Source of the DNA: DUQW01 sp050953825
Lineage (GTDB): Bacteria > Bacillota_I > Bacilli_A > Acholeplasmatales > Acholeplasmataceae
Reading direction: 5' to 3'
Length of the DNA stretch: 64,000 bases
Assembly: GCA_050953825.1 (NCBI GenBank)
Contig: JBMNNF010000004.1
Span: forward strand, 1-64,000
Both the position numbers and the translations under genes were made by a program. Below are positions 27,076 to 35,000 of the stretch, piece by piece. The notes beneath the pieces were generated by a model. It saw only the letters and a program-made list of their open reading frames with translations. It was not told the origin of the DNA and ran no database searches. Position 1 is the stretch's first letter; every line of letters starts with the position of its first letter.

Positions 27076-27495
27076 ATGGCAATTAAAAAGCGTGATCAAC
27101 AAGAAAAATCAAAATTAATGGAAGTCCTAACAACCGAGTATAAATGGGAAAATTTATTACTTGGATTTTTAGCGGTTGCTTCTGCGGCACTAGCAATGAT
27201 GATTATTAATAAAACCTTAAAAATTGATGCATCATTCCCAATTTTAGGAACAGGTAATAATGGAATTATCTTTGCCTGGTTCTTATTAGCTATTTCGGTA
27301 ATTGGATTAGTATTAGTGTTATTTCCTTTTTTCCAAGCGGCTTTTCCTGAAATTAAAAAGATTGCTTGGCCATCAAAGAAAAAGTTTGTTGAAAATAGTG
27401 CAAAAACATTAATTTATACCGTTATTTTAACTTTGATTTTATTCTTATTTGATTTTTTAATTATCCAAACATTAGGAAGAATTATAGGTAGTTAA
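27076..27495 (+). CDS. secE: Preprotein translocase subunit SecE, three-helix form
   Basis: 139 residues. The conserved SecE core is at the C-terminus: FPEIKKIAWPSKKKFVENSAKT followed by a membrane helix. Two extra hydrophobic segments (about 27-47 and 67-90) precede it, so the protein resembles the three-helix SecE of E. coli rather than the single-helix form of about 60 residues in Bacillus. It clamps SecY in the membrane translocon. The ATG at 27076 is chosen because AGGTGA lies 5 bases upstream. The GTG at 27067 falls in that ribosome site. nusG starts 2 bases after it. Confidence 0.93.
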   Translation: MAIKKRDQQEKSKLMEVLTTEYKWENLLLGFLAVASAALAMMIINKTLKIDASFPILGTGNNGIIFAWFLLAISVIGLVLVLFPFFQAAFPEIKKIAWPSKKKFVENSAKTLIYTVILTLILFLFDFLIIQTLGRIIGS

Positions 27496-27497
27496 AA

Positions 27498-28028
27498 ATG
27501 CAGAATCAAGTACGCTGGTATATCGTTCAGACTTACTCTGGTGATGAAAATACAGTTAAGGTCGACTTAGAAAGACGTACCGAGAGTATGGGAATGACCG
27601 ATTATATATTTAGAGTTTTAGTGCCAGAAATTATTATCCCTGCTACAGAAGATAAAAAAGAAAGTGTTGAAAGATTATTTCCAGGATATGTCTTCGTGGA
27701 AATGATTGTAACTGATGAATCTTGGTTTGTTGTTAGAAACACTCCAGGAGTTACTGGCTTCTTAGGATCAAGCGGTGGTGGAACGAAACCAATCCCAGTA
27801 TTAAGAGATGAAATGGATTCAATTTTACGCAAAATTGGAGCGATTGCTAAACCAAACTTCAATCGCTACATTGGTAAAACTGTTGTCATTCAAAAAGGTG
27901 TTTGGGAAGGTCAAGAAGGTTTAGTTACTGCCGTTGATAATGATCAAGAAATTGCAATTGTCTCAATTGACATGTTTGGTCAAGCGACCCCTACCGAAGT
28001 TAGTGTTTATGATTTAAAAGAAAAATAA
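27498..28028 (+). CDS. nusG: Transcription termination/antitermination factor NusG
   Basis: 176 residues. The NGN domain opens with RWYIVQTYSGDENTVK and contains ESMGMTDYIFRVLVPE and the FPGYVFVEM strand. The C-terminal KOW domain begins about residue 125 (VVIQKGVWEGQEGLVT) and ends FGQATPTEVSVYDL. NusG binds the beta' clamp helices and affects pausing and coupling of transcription to ribosomes. It is the last gene of the rpmG-secE-nusG unit and is followed by a terminator. Confidence 0.96.
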   Translation: MQNQVRWYIVQTYSGDENTVKVDLERRTESMGMTDYIFRVLVPEIIIPATEDKKESVERLFPGYVFVEMIVTDESWFVVRNTPGVTGFLGSSGGGTKPIPVLRDEMDSILRKIGAIAKPNFNRYIGKTVVIQKGVWEGQEGLVTAVDNDQEIAIVSIDMFGQATPTEVSVYDLKEK

Positions 28029-28035
28029 TTAATAG

Positions 28036-28067
28036 AAGTAATCACATAATTGGTGGTTACTTTTTTT
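28036..28067 (+). terminator. Terminator after nusG
   Basis: Stem AAGTAATCAC / GTGGTTACTT (one G-U pair), loop ATAATTG, then a run of T. Confidence 0.85.
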
Positions 28068-28152
28068 ATTTATATTTTATTAACAAGGTTGATGATATAA
28101 TGAGTTTAAGTTAGATATAAATTGATAAAAATGTTTTTGGGGGGAAAAAGAC

Positions 28153-28905
28153 ATGAAGAACTTCAAAAGACAATATAAAGTTAAATCTTTTATTTTAGTA
28201 TTAGCAACTGTTATTTTTGGATTTGTTTTAATGAATATTGGAAACGTAATCAGAAATAACCCACCAAAGAATCGAGATTACTTGATATATCTTTATGGTG
28301 AAATTCATGCTGATGAAAAGATTAGTAAAAAGGAACTTAAGCTATGGCATGATTTTTATCATAACCACGGAATGCGACACCTTTTTATTGAATCAGCATA
28401 TTTTGATTCCGAGATTTTAAATTTATGGATGAAAGCTGATGATGATTATTACTTGCAATATCTATTTGACGGCTGGGAAGGAACGCTCTCACATAACCAA
28501 GAAACTTGGGATTTTTATGTTGCAATAAAGACAAATTATCCAGAAACGATTTTTCATGGGACTGATGTAGGACATCAATATGAAAGAGCGGGGCAATTTT
28601 ATTTAGATTACCTTGAGGCTAATGGATTAAAAGATACTGAAAAATATGAAATAACCTTAGAATCAATTAGACAAGGGGAACATTTTGAAGCAACCGGCGA
28701 TATGCAATATCGCGAATCAAAAATGTTTGAAAATTTTGTTAGAGAGTATGATAAATTGAATGGAGAAAAAATAATGGGCATTTACGGAAGTGCCCACATT
28801 AGACAAGATATTATTGGTATTTTAATTGGAGTTGAACCATTTACTTATCGACTTAAAAAACACTATGGAAAAGCAGTTTACGCTAAACAATTAGATAAAT
28901 TATAA
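28153..28905 (+). CDS. Membrane-anchored ChaN/TraB/EreA-like protein
   Basis: 250 residues. One N-terminal membrane helix (about 12-32) is followed by a soluble domain, probably outside the cell. The strand-loop YLYGEIHADEK with a Gly-Glu-x-His core, IESAYF and the late motif IMGIYGSAHIRQD resemble the GExxH...GxxH pattern of the ChaN/TraB/erythromycin-esterase-like superfamily, whose members include haem-binding proteins and peptidase- or esterase-like enzymes. The assignment is from motif resemblance only. Substrate and reaction are unknown. It is inserted between nusG and rplK, which are adjacent in most Firmicutes. GGGGGG upstream serves as the ribosome site, and a TATAAT lies at 28098-28103. 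Confidence 0.55.
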   Translation: MKNFKRQYKVKSFILVLATVIFGFVLMNIGNVIRNNPPKNRDYLIYLYGEIHADEKISKKELKLWHDFYHNHGMRHLFIESAYFDSEILNLWMKADDDYYLQYLFDGWEGTLSHNQETWDFYVAIKTNYPETIFHGTDVGHQYERAGQFYLDYLEANGLKDTEKYEITLESIRQGEHFEATGDMQYRESKMFENFVREYDKLNGEKIMGIYGSAHIRQDIIGILIGVEPFTYRLKKHYGKAVYAKQLDKL

Positions 28906-28922
28906 TCAAATAATTAAATCGC

Positions 28923-28951
28923 TTGTATTTATAATACAATCGTGTTAAAAT
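28923..28951 (+). promoter_or_regulatory. SigA-type promoter of rplK-rplA
   Basis: TTGTAT (28923-28928), a 17-base spacer and TAAAAT (28946-28951). The leader of about 85 bases holds a GTGT/ACAC hairpin and the L1-like site. Confidence 0.65.
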
Positions 28952-28978
28952 GAATGAGCGTGTAAAAAACACACCGTA

Positions 28979-29009
28979 GTGGAAGGGTTTTGAAAATCCG
29001 TAAAACCAC
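28979..29009 (+). promoter_or_regulatory. Putative ribosomal protein L1 binding site in the rplK leader
   Basis: GTGG-AA-GGG-loop-TCC-GTAAAA-CCAC forms two helices separated by an asymmetric internal loop, the shape L1 recognises in 23S rRNA and in its own mRNA. A second version occurs before rplA. L1 autoregulation of the L11-L1 operon is established in other bacteria. Its action here is inferred. Confidence 0.6.
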
Positions 29010-29043
29010 ATACTTATCAAAGGAAAATGAAGGAGGATGTGTT

Positions 29044-29472
29044 ATGGCAAGAAAAAAAGTTGTTCGCGAACTTAAATTACAAATTCCAGCTGGAAAAGCA
29101 ACACCAGCTCCACCTGTTGGACCGGCACTAGGACAAGCTCAAGTGAATATTCCACAGTTTGTCTCACAATTTAACGAAGCGACAAGAGATCAAATGGGGT
29201 ATATTATTCCGGTTATCATTTATGTATATGATGACAGAACTTTTAGTTTCGTAACTAAAACCCCACCTGCAAGTGACTTATTAAAGAAAGCTGCTAAAGT
29301 AGAAAAAGGATCAGGCGAACCTAATAAAAAACAGGTCGCAACAATTACTAAAGCAGAACTTGAAAAGATTGCAGCAATGAAGATGCCAGATTTAAATGCG
29401 TATACTGTTGAACAAGCAATGAAAATTGTTGAAGGAACAGCACGCCAAATGGGTATCAAAATAGTAGATTAA
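29044..29472 (+). CDS. rplK: 50S ribosomal protein L11
   Basis: 142 residues, full length. The N-terminus KLQIPAGKATPAPPVGPALG with its conserved prolines is typical, and the C-terminal RNA-binding domain ends GTARQMGIKIVD. L11 forms part of the GTPase-associated centre with L10 and L7/L12. AAGGAGGA lies 6 bases before the ATG at 29044. A TTG start upstream at 28990 would cut into the leader hairpin and is rejected. Confidence 0.97.
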   Translation: MARKKVVRELKLQIPAGKATPAPPVGPALGQAQVNIPQFVSQFNEATRDQMGYIIPVIIYVYDDRTFSFVTKTPPASDLLKKAAKVEKGSGEPNKKQVATITKAELEKIAAMKMPDLNAYTVEQAMKIVEGTARQMGIKIVD

Positions 29473-29486
29473 TATGGTTCTTAATT

Positions 29487-29513
29487 GTGGGAGGAAATCC
29501 CGCTTATTACCAC
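29487..29513 (+). promoter_or_regulatory. Putative second L1 binding site between rplK and rplA
   Basis: GTGG-GA-GG-AAAT-CC-CGCTTATTA-CCAC has the same two-helix plan with asymmetric loop as 28979-29009. It lies just before the rplA ribosome site AGGAGG (29518-29523), where bound L1 could block translation. Confidence 0.6.
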
Positions 29514-29532
29514 ATTTAGGAGGAAAAGAAAG

Positions 29533-30222
29533 ATGAAAAAAGGCAAAAAACACATTGAAGCTTTAAAACTAGTTGAACGCACTCACAGATATCCAGTCGA
29601 AGAAGCCATTGAGTTAATGAAAAAAGTTAATTACGCTAAATTTGATGCGACTGTTGAAATTGCGTTTAGATTAAACTTAGACCCAAGAAAAGCTGAACAA
29701 AACTTACGCGGTGCGGTAGTATTGCCACACGGAACTGGAAAAGTTTCTCGCGTAGTCGTAATTGCTCAAGGTGAAAAAGCTAAAGAAGCAGTCGATGCTG
29801 GAGCAGACTTTGTCGGTGATGATGAATTAATTGAAAAAATCGGTAAAGGTTGGTTAGATTTCGATGTTATGGTAGCAACACCAGATATGATGTCAAAATT
29901 AGGTAGATATGGACGTTTATTAGGACCAAGAGGATTAATGCCAAACCCTAAAACCGGTACAGTAACTACTGATATTGCTAGAGCAGTTCACGAAATTAAA
30001 AACGGCAAAGTTGAATACCGTGTTGACAAATTCGGTAACATTCAAGCCGCAATAGGTAAAGTTTCATTCGATAATGAAAAGTTAATTGAAAATATCAAAA
30101 CTATTACAGCACAAATGTTAAGAATTAAACCACAAACAGTAAGAGGAGTTTACGTGAAAAACGTAACTATCTCATCAACAATGGGGCCTGGAATCAGAAT
30201 AGATTTAGAAACCATTAAGTAA
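29533..30222 (+). CDS. rplA: 50S ribosomal protein L1
   Basis: 229 residues, full length. It has the family signature KLGRYGRLLGPRGLMPNPK and the end GPGIRIDLE. L1 binds the mobile L1 stalk of 23S rRNA near the E site and commonly represses its own operon through mRNA mimics of that site. Two such sites appear in this operon. The ATG at 29533 follows AGGAGG by 9 bases. The earlier in-frame start at 29485 would span the hairpin and is rejected. Confidence 0.97.
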   Translation: MKKGKKHIEALKLVERTHRYPVEEAIELMKKVNYAKFDATVEIAFRLNLDPRKAEQNLRGAVVLPHGTGKVSRVVVIAQGEKAKEAVDAGADFVGDDELIEKIGKGWLDFDVMVATPDMMSKLGRYGRLLGPRGLMPNPKTGTVTTDIARAVHEIKNGKVEYRVDKFGNIQAAIGKVSFDNEKLIENIKTITAQMLRIKPQTVRGVYVKNVTISSTMGPGIRIDLETIK

Positions 30223-30244
30223 AATAATCAAAAAAAATTAAATA

Positions 30245-30347
30245 TAGCCAAAGACAGTAGGGACCCTGGGTTTAATGATCCTACCGAGGTAAATTCTAAA
30301 GTAAGTTTGAATTGTCTCTTTTGTCATATTGGCTAAAGAGACTTTTT
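30245..30347 (+). ncRNA. L10 ribosomal protein leader with attenuator hairpin
   Basis: AAAGACAGTAGGG (30250-) and ATCCTACCGAGGT are the paired conserved core of the Firmicutes L10(L12)4-binding leader. AGCCAA at the 5' end can pair with TTGGCT at 30329-30334. That base-pairing competes with a terminator stem GTCTCTT (30314-30320) / AAGAGAC (30336-30342) followed by T5. So binding of L10 could decide between read-through into rplJ-rplL and termination. Confidence 0.85.
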
Positions 30348-30368
30348 ATATAAAATGGAGGGTATTAG

Positions 30369-30863
30369 ATGAAACAATCGGTTATCAAAAAACAACAACA
30401 AGTTGAAGAATTAGCCGCAAAATTTAGTGAAGCTAAAACTATTGTTGCATTTGACTATCCAGGATTAACAGTCGCTAAGTTCACAGAATTAAGAATTGAA
30501 CTTAGAAAAGCTGGATGTGAAGTTGCTGTTATTAAAAATAACATCTCACGTCGTGCATCAGCGGCTGCTGGAATAGGTGAACTTGCTGATAGTCTAACTG
30601 GAGCTAAAGCTATCGTTATGGGATATGACGATGTAGTAGCACCAGCGAGAATAGTTTACGAATTTGCGAGAACCAACAAAGTTGTAAAAATTCAAGCTGG
30701 CGTTGTTGAAGGCAAAGTTGTTGATGCAGCCGCAATTAATGAACTTGCGACATTACCATCAAGAGAAACTATGTTGACAATGTTAGCAGCAGGTATGTTA
30801 GCTCCAGTCAGAGATATTGCTGTCGGACTTAACATGTTAGTAGAACAAGGAATGGAAAATTAA
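30369..30863 (+). CDS. rplJ: 50S ribosomal protein L10
   Basis: 164 residues, normal size. The conserved N-terminal RNA-binding domain includes IVAFDYPGLTV and TELRIELRKAG, then VIKNNISRRA, and LPSRETMLTMLAAGMLAPV lies just before the C-terminal helix that carries L7/L12 dimers. GGAGGG lies upstream of the ATG at 30369. It is expressed with rplL (18-base gap) under the leader at 30245. Confidence 0.97.
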   Translation: MKQSVIKKQQQVEELAAKFSEAKTIVAFDYPGLTVAKFTELRIELRKAGCEVAVIKNNISRRASAAAGIGELADSLTGAKAIVMGYDDVVAPARIVYEFARTNKVVKIQAGVVEGKVVDAAAINELATLPSRETMLTMLAAGMLAPVRDIAVGLNMLVEQGMEN

Positions 30864-30881
30864 TTTAGGAGGATTTATAAA

Positions 30882-31253
30882 ATGGCAAAATTAACAAAAG
30901 AACAATTTGTAGAAGCATTGAAAGAAATGACTTTACTTGAAATTAAAGAATTAGTAGACGGATTAAAAGAAGAATTCGGAATTGACCCAACAGCAGTCGC
31001 AGTCGCAGGACCTGCAGTTGCAGTTGAAGAAGTAGAAGAAAAAACAGAATTTGATGTGGTATTAAAGAACTTTGGTGCTAACAAGATTGCAGTTATTAAA
31101 GTCGTAAGAGAAATTACTGGATTAGGATTAGCAGATGCTAAGAAAGTTACTGAAACACCAGATTCAGTATTAAAAGAAAAAATTAAGAAAGACGATGCAC
31201 AAGCGATTAAAGAACAATTAGAAGCTGCTGGTGCAACAGTTGAAATTAAATAA
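30882..31253 (+). CDS. rplL: 50S ribosomal protein L7/L12
   Basis: 123 residues. It has the N-terminal dimer domain (TKEQFVEALKEMTLLEIKELV), an Ala/Val/Glu-rich hinge (about 38-55) and the globular factor-binding domain with EFDVVLKNFGANKIAVIKVVRE and LGLADAKKV. It recruits translation GTPases. AGGAGG precedes the ATG at 30882. A strong terminator follows. Confidence 0.97.
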   Translation: MAKLTKEQFVEALKEMTLLEIKELVDGLKEEFGIDPTAVAVAGPAVAVEEVEEKTEFDVVLKNFGANKIAVIKVVREITGLGLADAKKVTETPDSVLKEKIKKDDAQAIKEQLEAAGATVEIK

Positions 31254-31280
31254 TTTTACTTTTAAAAAATAAAGAAAAAT

Positions 31281-31306
31281 AAAAGCCTAAAAAGTTTAGG
31301 CTTTTT
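31281..31306 (+). terminator. Terminator after rplL
   Basis: An 11-bp stem AAAAGCCTAAA / TTTAGGCTTTT with loop AAG, then T. Confidence 0.9.
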
Positions 31307-31345
31307 GTGGTTAAAATAGTAAACAAGATAAGGTGAGGTGTAAAA

Positions 31346-31933
31346 ATGAGTCATTATTTTACTAATGATAATGTTAAATCTAATTTAAGAGAGATTAAAG
31401 TTGACATTTTGGACACCTCATTTTCTTTTGATGTTGATCATGGTGTCTTTAGTTACCGTGGATTAGATTTTGGAACTAAGATTTTAATTGAACGAGCGGA
31501 AATAAAACCGGAATTTCAAACGATTATTGATATGGGATGTGGATACGGTCCAATCGCCATATCACTTGCTAGAAAATATCCTAATAAAGCCATTTATGCT
31601 TATGATATTAATCGTCGTGCTGTGGAGCTGACTAAGAGGAATTCGCTAAAAAACAAAGTAAATGTTCAAACATTTGAATCTAATTTATTTGAAAACGTAA
31701 AGGTAAACGCTGATGTCATTTTTTCGAATCCACCAATTAGGGCCGGCAAAGAAATTATCTTTAAATTGTATGAAGATTCATATCATAATCTAAATCCAAA
31801 CGGTGAATTATGGATAGTAATTAGGACACAACAGGGTGCCGAATCAACGAAAAAGAAACTATTAGAAATTTTTGGAAATTGTGAGACAATTTACCAAAAA
31901 AAAGGATATCGCATCTATAAGTCGACCAAATAA
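31346..31933 (+). CDS. Class I SAM-dependent methyltransferase, RsmC/YbxB type
   Basis: 195 residues. It has a Rossmann-type SAM site IIDMGCGYGPIAISLA (about 57-72), YAYDINRRAVELTKRN and the target-base motif SNPPIRAGKE (about 128-137), as in RsmC-type guanine-N2 rRNA methyltransferases. In Firmicutes the same gene (ybxB) sits between rplL and rpoB, so the context agrees. The probable substrate is 16S rRNA, but the exact position is not shown. The ribosome site is GGTGAGG before the ATG at 31346. Confidence 0.85.
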   Translation: MSHYFTNDNVKSNLREIKVDILDTSFSFDVDHGVFSYRGLDFGTKILIERAEIKPEFQTIIDMGCGYGPIAISLARKYPNKAIYAYDINRRAVELTKRNSLKNKVNVQTFESNLFENVKVNADVIFSNPPIRAGKEIIFKLYEDSYHNLNPNGELWIVIRTQQGAESTKKKLLEIFGNCETIYQKKGYRIYKSTK

Positions 31934-31951
31934 CATGATATTTATATCATG
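31934..31951. promoter_or_regulatory. 18-bp palindrome upstream of the rpoB promoters
   Basis: CATGATAT-TT-ATATCATG, 16 bases upstream of the first -35. It is followed by A, not T, on the + strand, so it is more like a protein-binding site than a terminator. Confidence 0.4.
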
Positions 31952-31967
31952 AAAAAAATAATTTTGG

Positions 31968-32004
31968 TTGACATATTGACATTGTTGTGCTATTATTAGA
32001 TAAT
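31968..32004 (+). promoter_or_regulatory. Two overlapping SigA-type promoters of rpoB-rpoC
   Basis: Promoter 1 is TTGACA (31968-31973), 17 bases, TATTAT (31991-31996). Promoter 2 is TTGACA (31976-31981), 17 bases, GATAAT (31999-32004). Both -35 boxes are perfect consensus and the two sets are offset by 8 bp, on nearly opposite... faces of the helix (about three quarters of a turn). A leader of about 65 bases follows. Confidence 0.75.
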
Positions 32005-32075
32005 GTGCGATTATTTGAAAAATTTCAGAGTAATATATTTTATATATTAACCCAAATCAGTTAGGAGTGAATAAT

Positions 32076-35000
32076 ATGGGATATAAAACCGTTCAATACG
32101 GTAAAAGAGCGTCGCGTCGTAACTACTCGAAGATGTTATATGATATCGACTTGCCTAACTTAATTGAGATTCAAACGAGTTCTTTTAAAAAATTCGTAGA
32201 TGAGTCTATTGGAGAATTATTACAAGATGTATCACCAATTGAAGGACACAATGGTGATCTAAAATTATATTTTGTTGATTATTATTTAGAAAAACCAAAA
32301 CATTCAATCAGTCAAGCTAAAATGTATGACGTTAGTTATACAAGACAACTATTTGCGAATGTAAAATTAGAGAATGCCGTAACTGGAGAAATTAGAGAAT
32401 CCCAAGTTCGTTTAGCTGAACTTCCTTTCATGACTCCAACCGGTACTTTTATCATTAATGGAGCTGAAAGAGTTATTGTTTCTCAAATTATTCATTCAGC
32501 TGGTGTTTATTTTACTTCTGAAATTGATACAAGATTACAAACTCCTAAATATTCAGGACAAATTATTCCTACAAGAGGGGCTTGGGTTGAATTTGAATTA
32601 GGTTCTAAAAATTTATTTTATGGAAAACTTGATCGCTCAAAGAAAATTTATTTATCAACTTTAATTAAAGTTTTAGGATTCAACAACCCTAAAGATATTA
32701 CCAAATATTATTCGAAAGCGTTACTTACTGATACATTAGAAAAAGATGATACTAAAAATTCTGATGAAGCTGTTGTTGAGTTATATGCTAAATTGAGACA
32801 AGGCGAAAGTGTTCCGGCAAATGCTGCAAAAGAATACATTAGATCTCGTCTTTTTGATCGTAGAAGATATGATTTAGCTTCAGTTGGACGTTTTAAATAT
32901 AATCAAAAATTAGATCTATTTGAAAGAGTTTTAGGAAATTACACAGCTTATGAAATTGAACTTCCTACAGGAGAAATTATTCCTAAAGAAACATATATTG
33001 ATTTTGATGTAATCAAAAAATTAAAAGAACATCGTCATATTTTTAGAAAAGAAATTATTTCAGTCGAAGATTCACTTCAAAATGATCCGATTGATGAAAT
33101 ATTTGCTGAATTTGATGTTGAAACCGGCGAAGTTTTATATACCAAAACTAATATTATTAATAACCGCACTGGTGAAATTTTAGCCAGCAAAAATACTGTA
33201 GTAAACGAAGAATTAATTAGTTTACTTAGAAAAAATAGAAGTTCATTAGATGAAAAGGTAGTTAAATATTTCTTGCTTCAAGATCCATACCAAGTTCAAA
33301 AAGATCGTGAAGGAGTAGTGGTAGAGTATATGGAAGTTATCCATAAACACCCACAAACTAATAGACCAACTGTAGTTAAAGTATTAGGTAATGATCCACT
33401 TGAAACTAAAGAGCATATTACGGTGTCTGACATCGCTGCTGGAATTAGTTATTACTTAAACTTATTTGAAGGCATTGGTGAAATTGATGATATTGACCAT
33501 TTAGGAAATCGACGTTTACGTTTAATTGGTGAATTATTACAAAATCAATTTAGAGTTGGACTTGCTAGAACCGAGAAAAATATTAAAGACAGAATGTCAA
33601 CAACGACATTTAATGATGCAACCATTTCATCAATTATTAATACAACACCACTATCAAGTGCGATTAACTCATTCTTTGGGTCATCACAATTATCTCAATT
33701 TATGGATCAAATTAACCCACTTGCCGAATTAACTCAAAAGAGAAGAGTTTCAGCATTAGGTGTTGGTGGTCTTTCAAGAGATCGTGCTGGTATTGAAGTT
33801 CGTGACGTGCACAACTCGCACTATGGTAGAATTTGTCCAATTGAAACACCGGAAGGTCAATCAATTGGGTTAATCTCATCACTAGCATCATATAGTAAGG
33901 TTGATCAATATGGATTTATTCAAACTCCATATTTAGTAGTTGACCGTAGTGGGATTAAAGGTGGAGAAATTATTCCAAGAGTCACTAACGAGTATGTTTT
34001 CTTAACCGCTAGTGAAGAAGAAAGACAATTTATTGCCTCAGCGGCAACACCACTTGATGAAAAAGGGTTCTTTTTAGAAGACAGAGTTGTCGGTAGATTA
34101 AACGGTGAAACAACTATCGTTGACGCTTCTCAAGTATCATATATGGACGTTTCACCAAAACAAATTGTTTCGGTTGCTACATCAACGATTCCATTTTTGG
34201 AGCACGATGAAGCGTCAAGAGCGCTAATGGGAGCTAACATGCAACGTCAAGCGGTGCCATTAATGATGCCAGAATCACCAATTGTCGGTACTGGTGTTGA
34301 ATATCGAGCAGCTAAAGATTCAGGGGCAACCGTAATTGCTCAATCTGGTGGTTATGTCACATATGTTGATGCCAATGTTATTAAGATTACTGAAATGCCA
34401 ATTCAAAAAGTTGAACATAATGGTGAAGTATTGTTTGATTTTGGTGGATTTGATTTCACATTTGAAAAAGCGTTAAAGCTATCTGAATACAGCCTAACTA
34501 CCGAAGGTATTTATGAATTAATTAAATTTGATCGTTCTAACCAAAACACTTGTATGCTACAAACTCCACTAGTTAGAGTTGGTGATTGGGTTGATGCTGG
34601 TGAAGTTATTGCTGATGGTCCATCAACTGATAAAGGTGAACTAGCATTAGGCCGTAATGTTACCGTAGCTTTTATGATGTGGGAAGGCTATAACTATGAA
34701 GACGCAGTTATTATGTGTGAAGATTTAGTTAAACATGACGTTTATACTTCAGTACACATCGAAGAATATGAAATTTTTAATCGTGAATTAAAAGCGGGAC
34801 AAGGAAAAGAAGAAATTACTCGTGAAATTCCTTTTGTTAGTGCTGAAGCCGTCAGAAACTTAGATGAAAATGGAATTGTTGTCGTTGGTTCTGAAGTTAA
34901 AGAAGGCGATATTTTAGTTGGTAAAATTACACCTAAAGGATCAAGTGATCCACAACCAGCTGAAAAATTAATTCAAGCGATTATTGGTGAAAAATCACGC

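Noticed and set aside
31934..31951. Terminator after the YbxB/RsmC-type gene
   Set aside because: The palindrome is followed by A residues rather than T on the coding strand.
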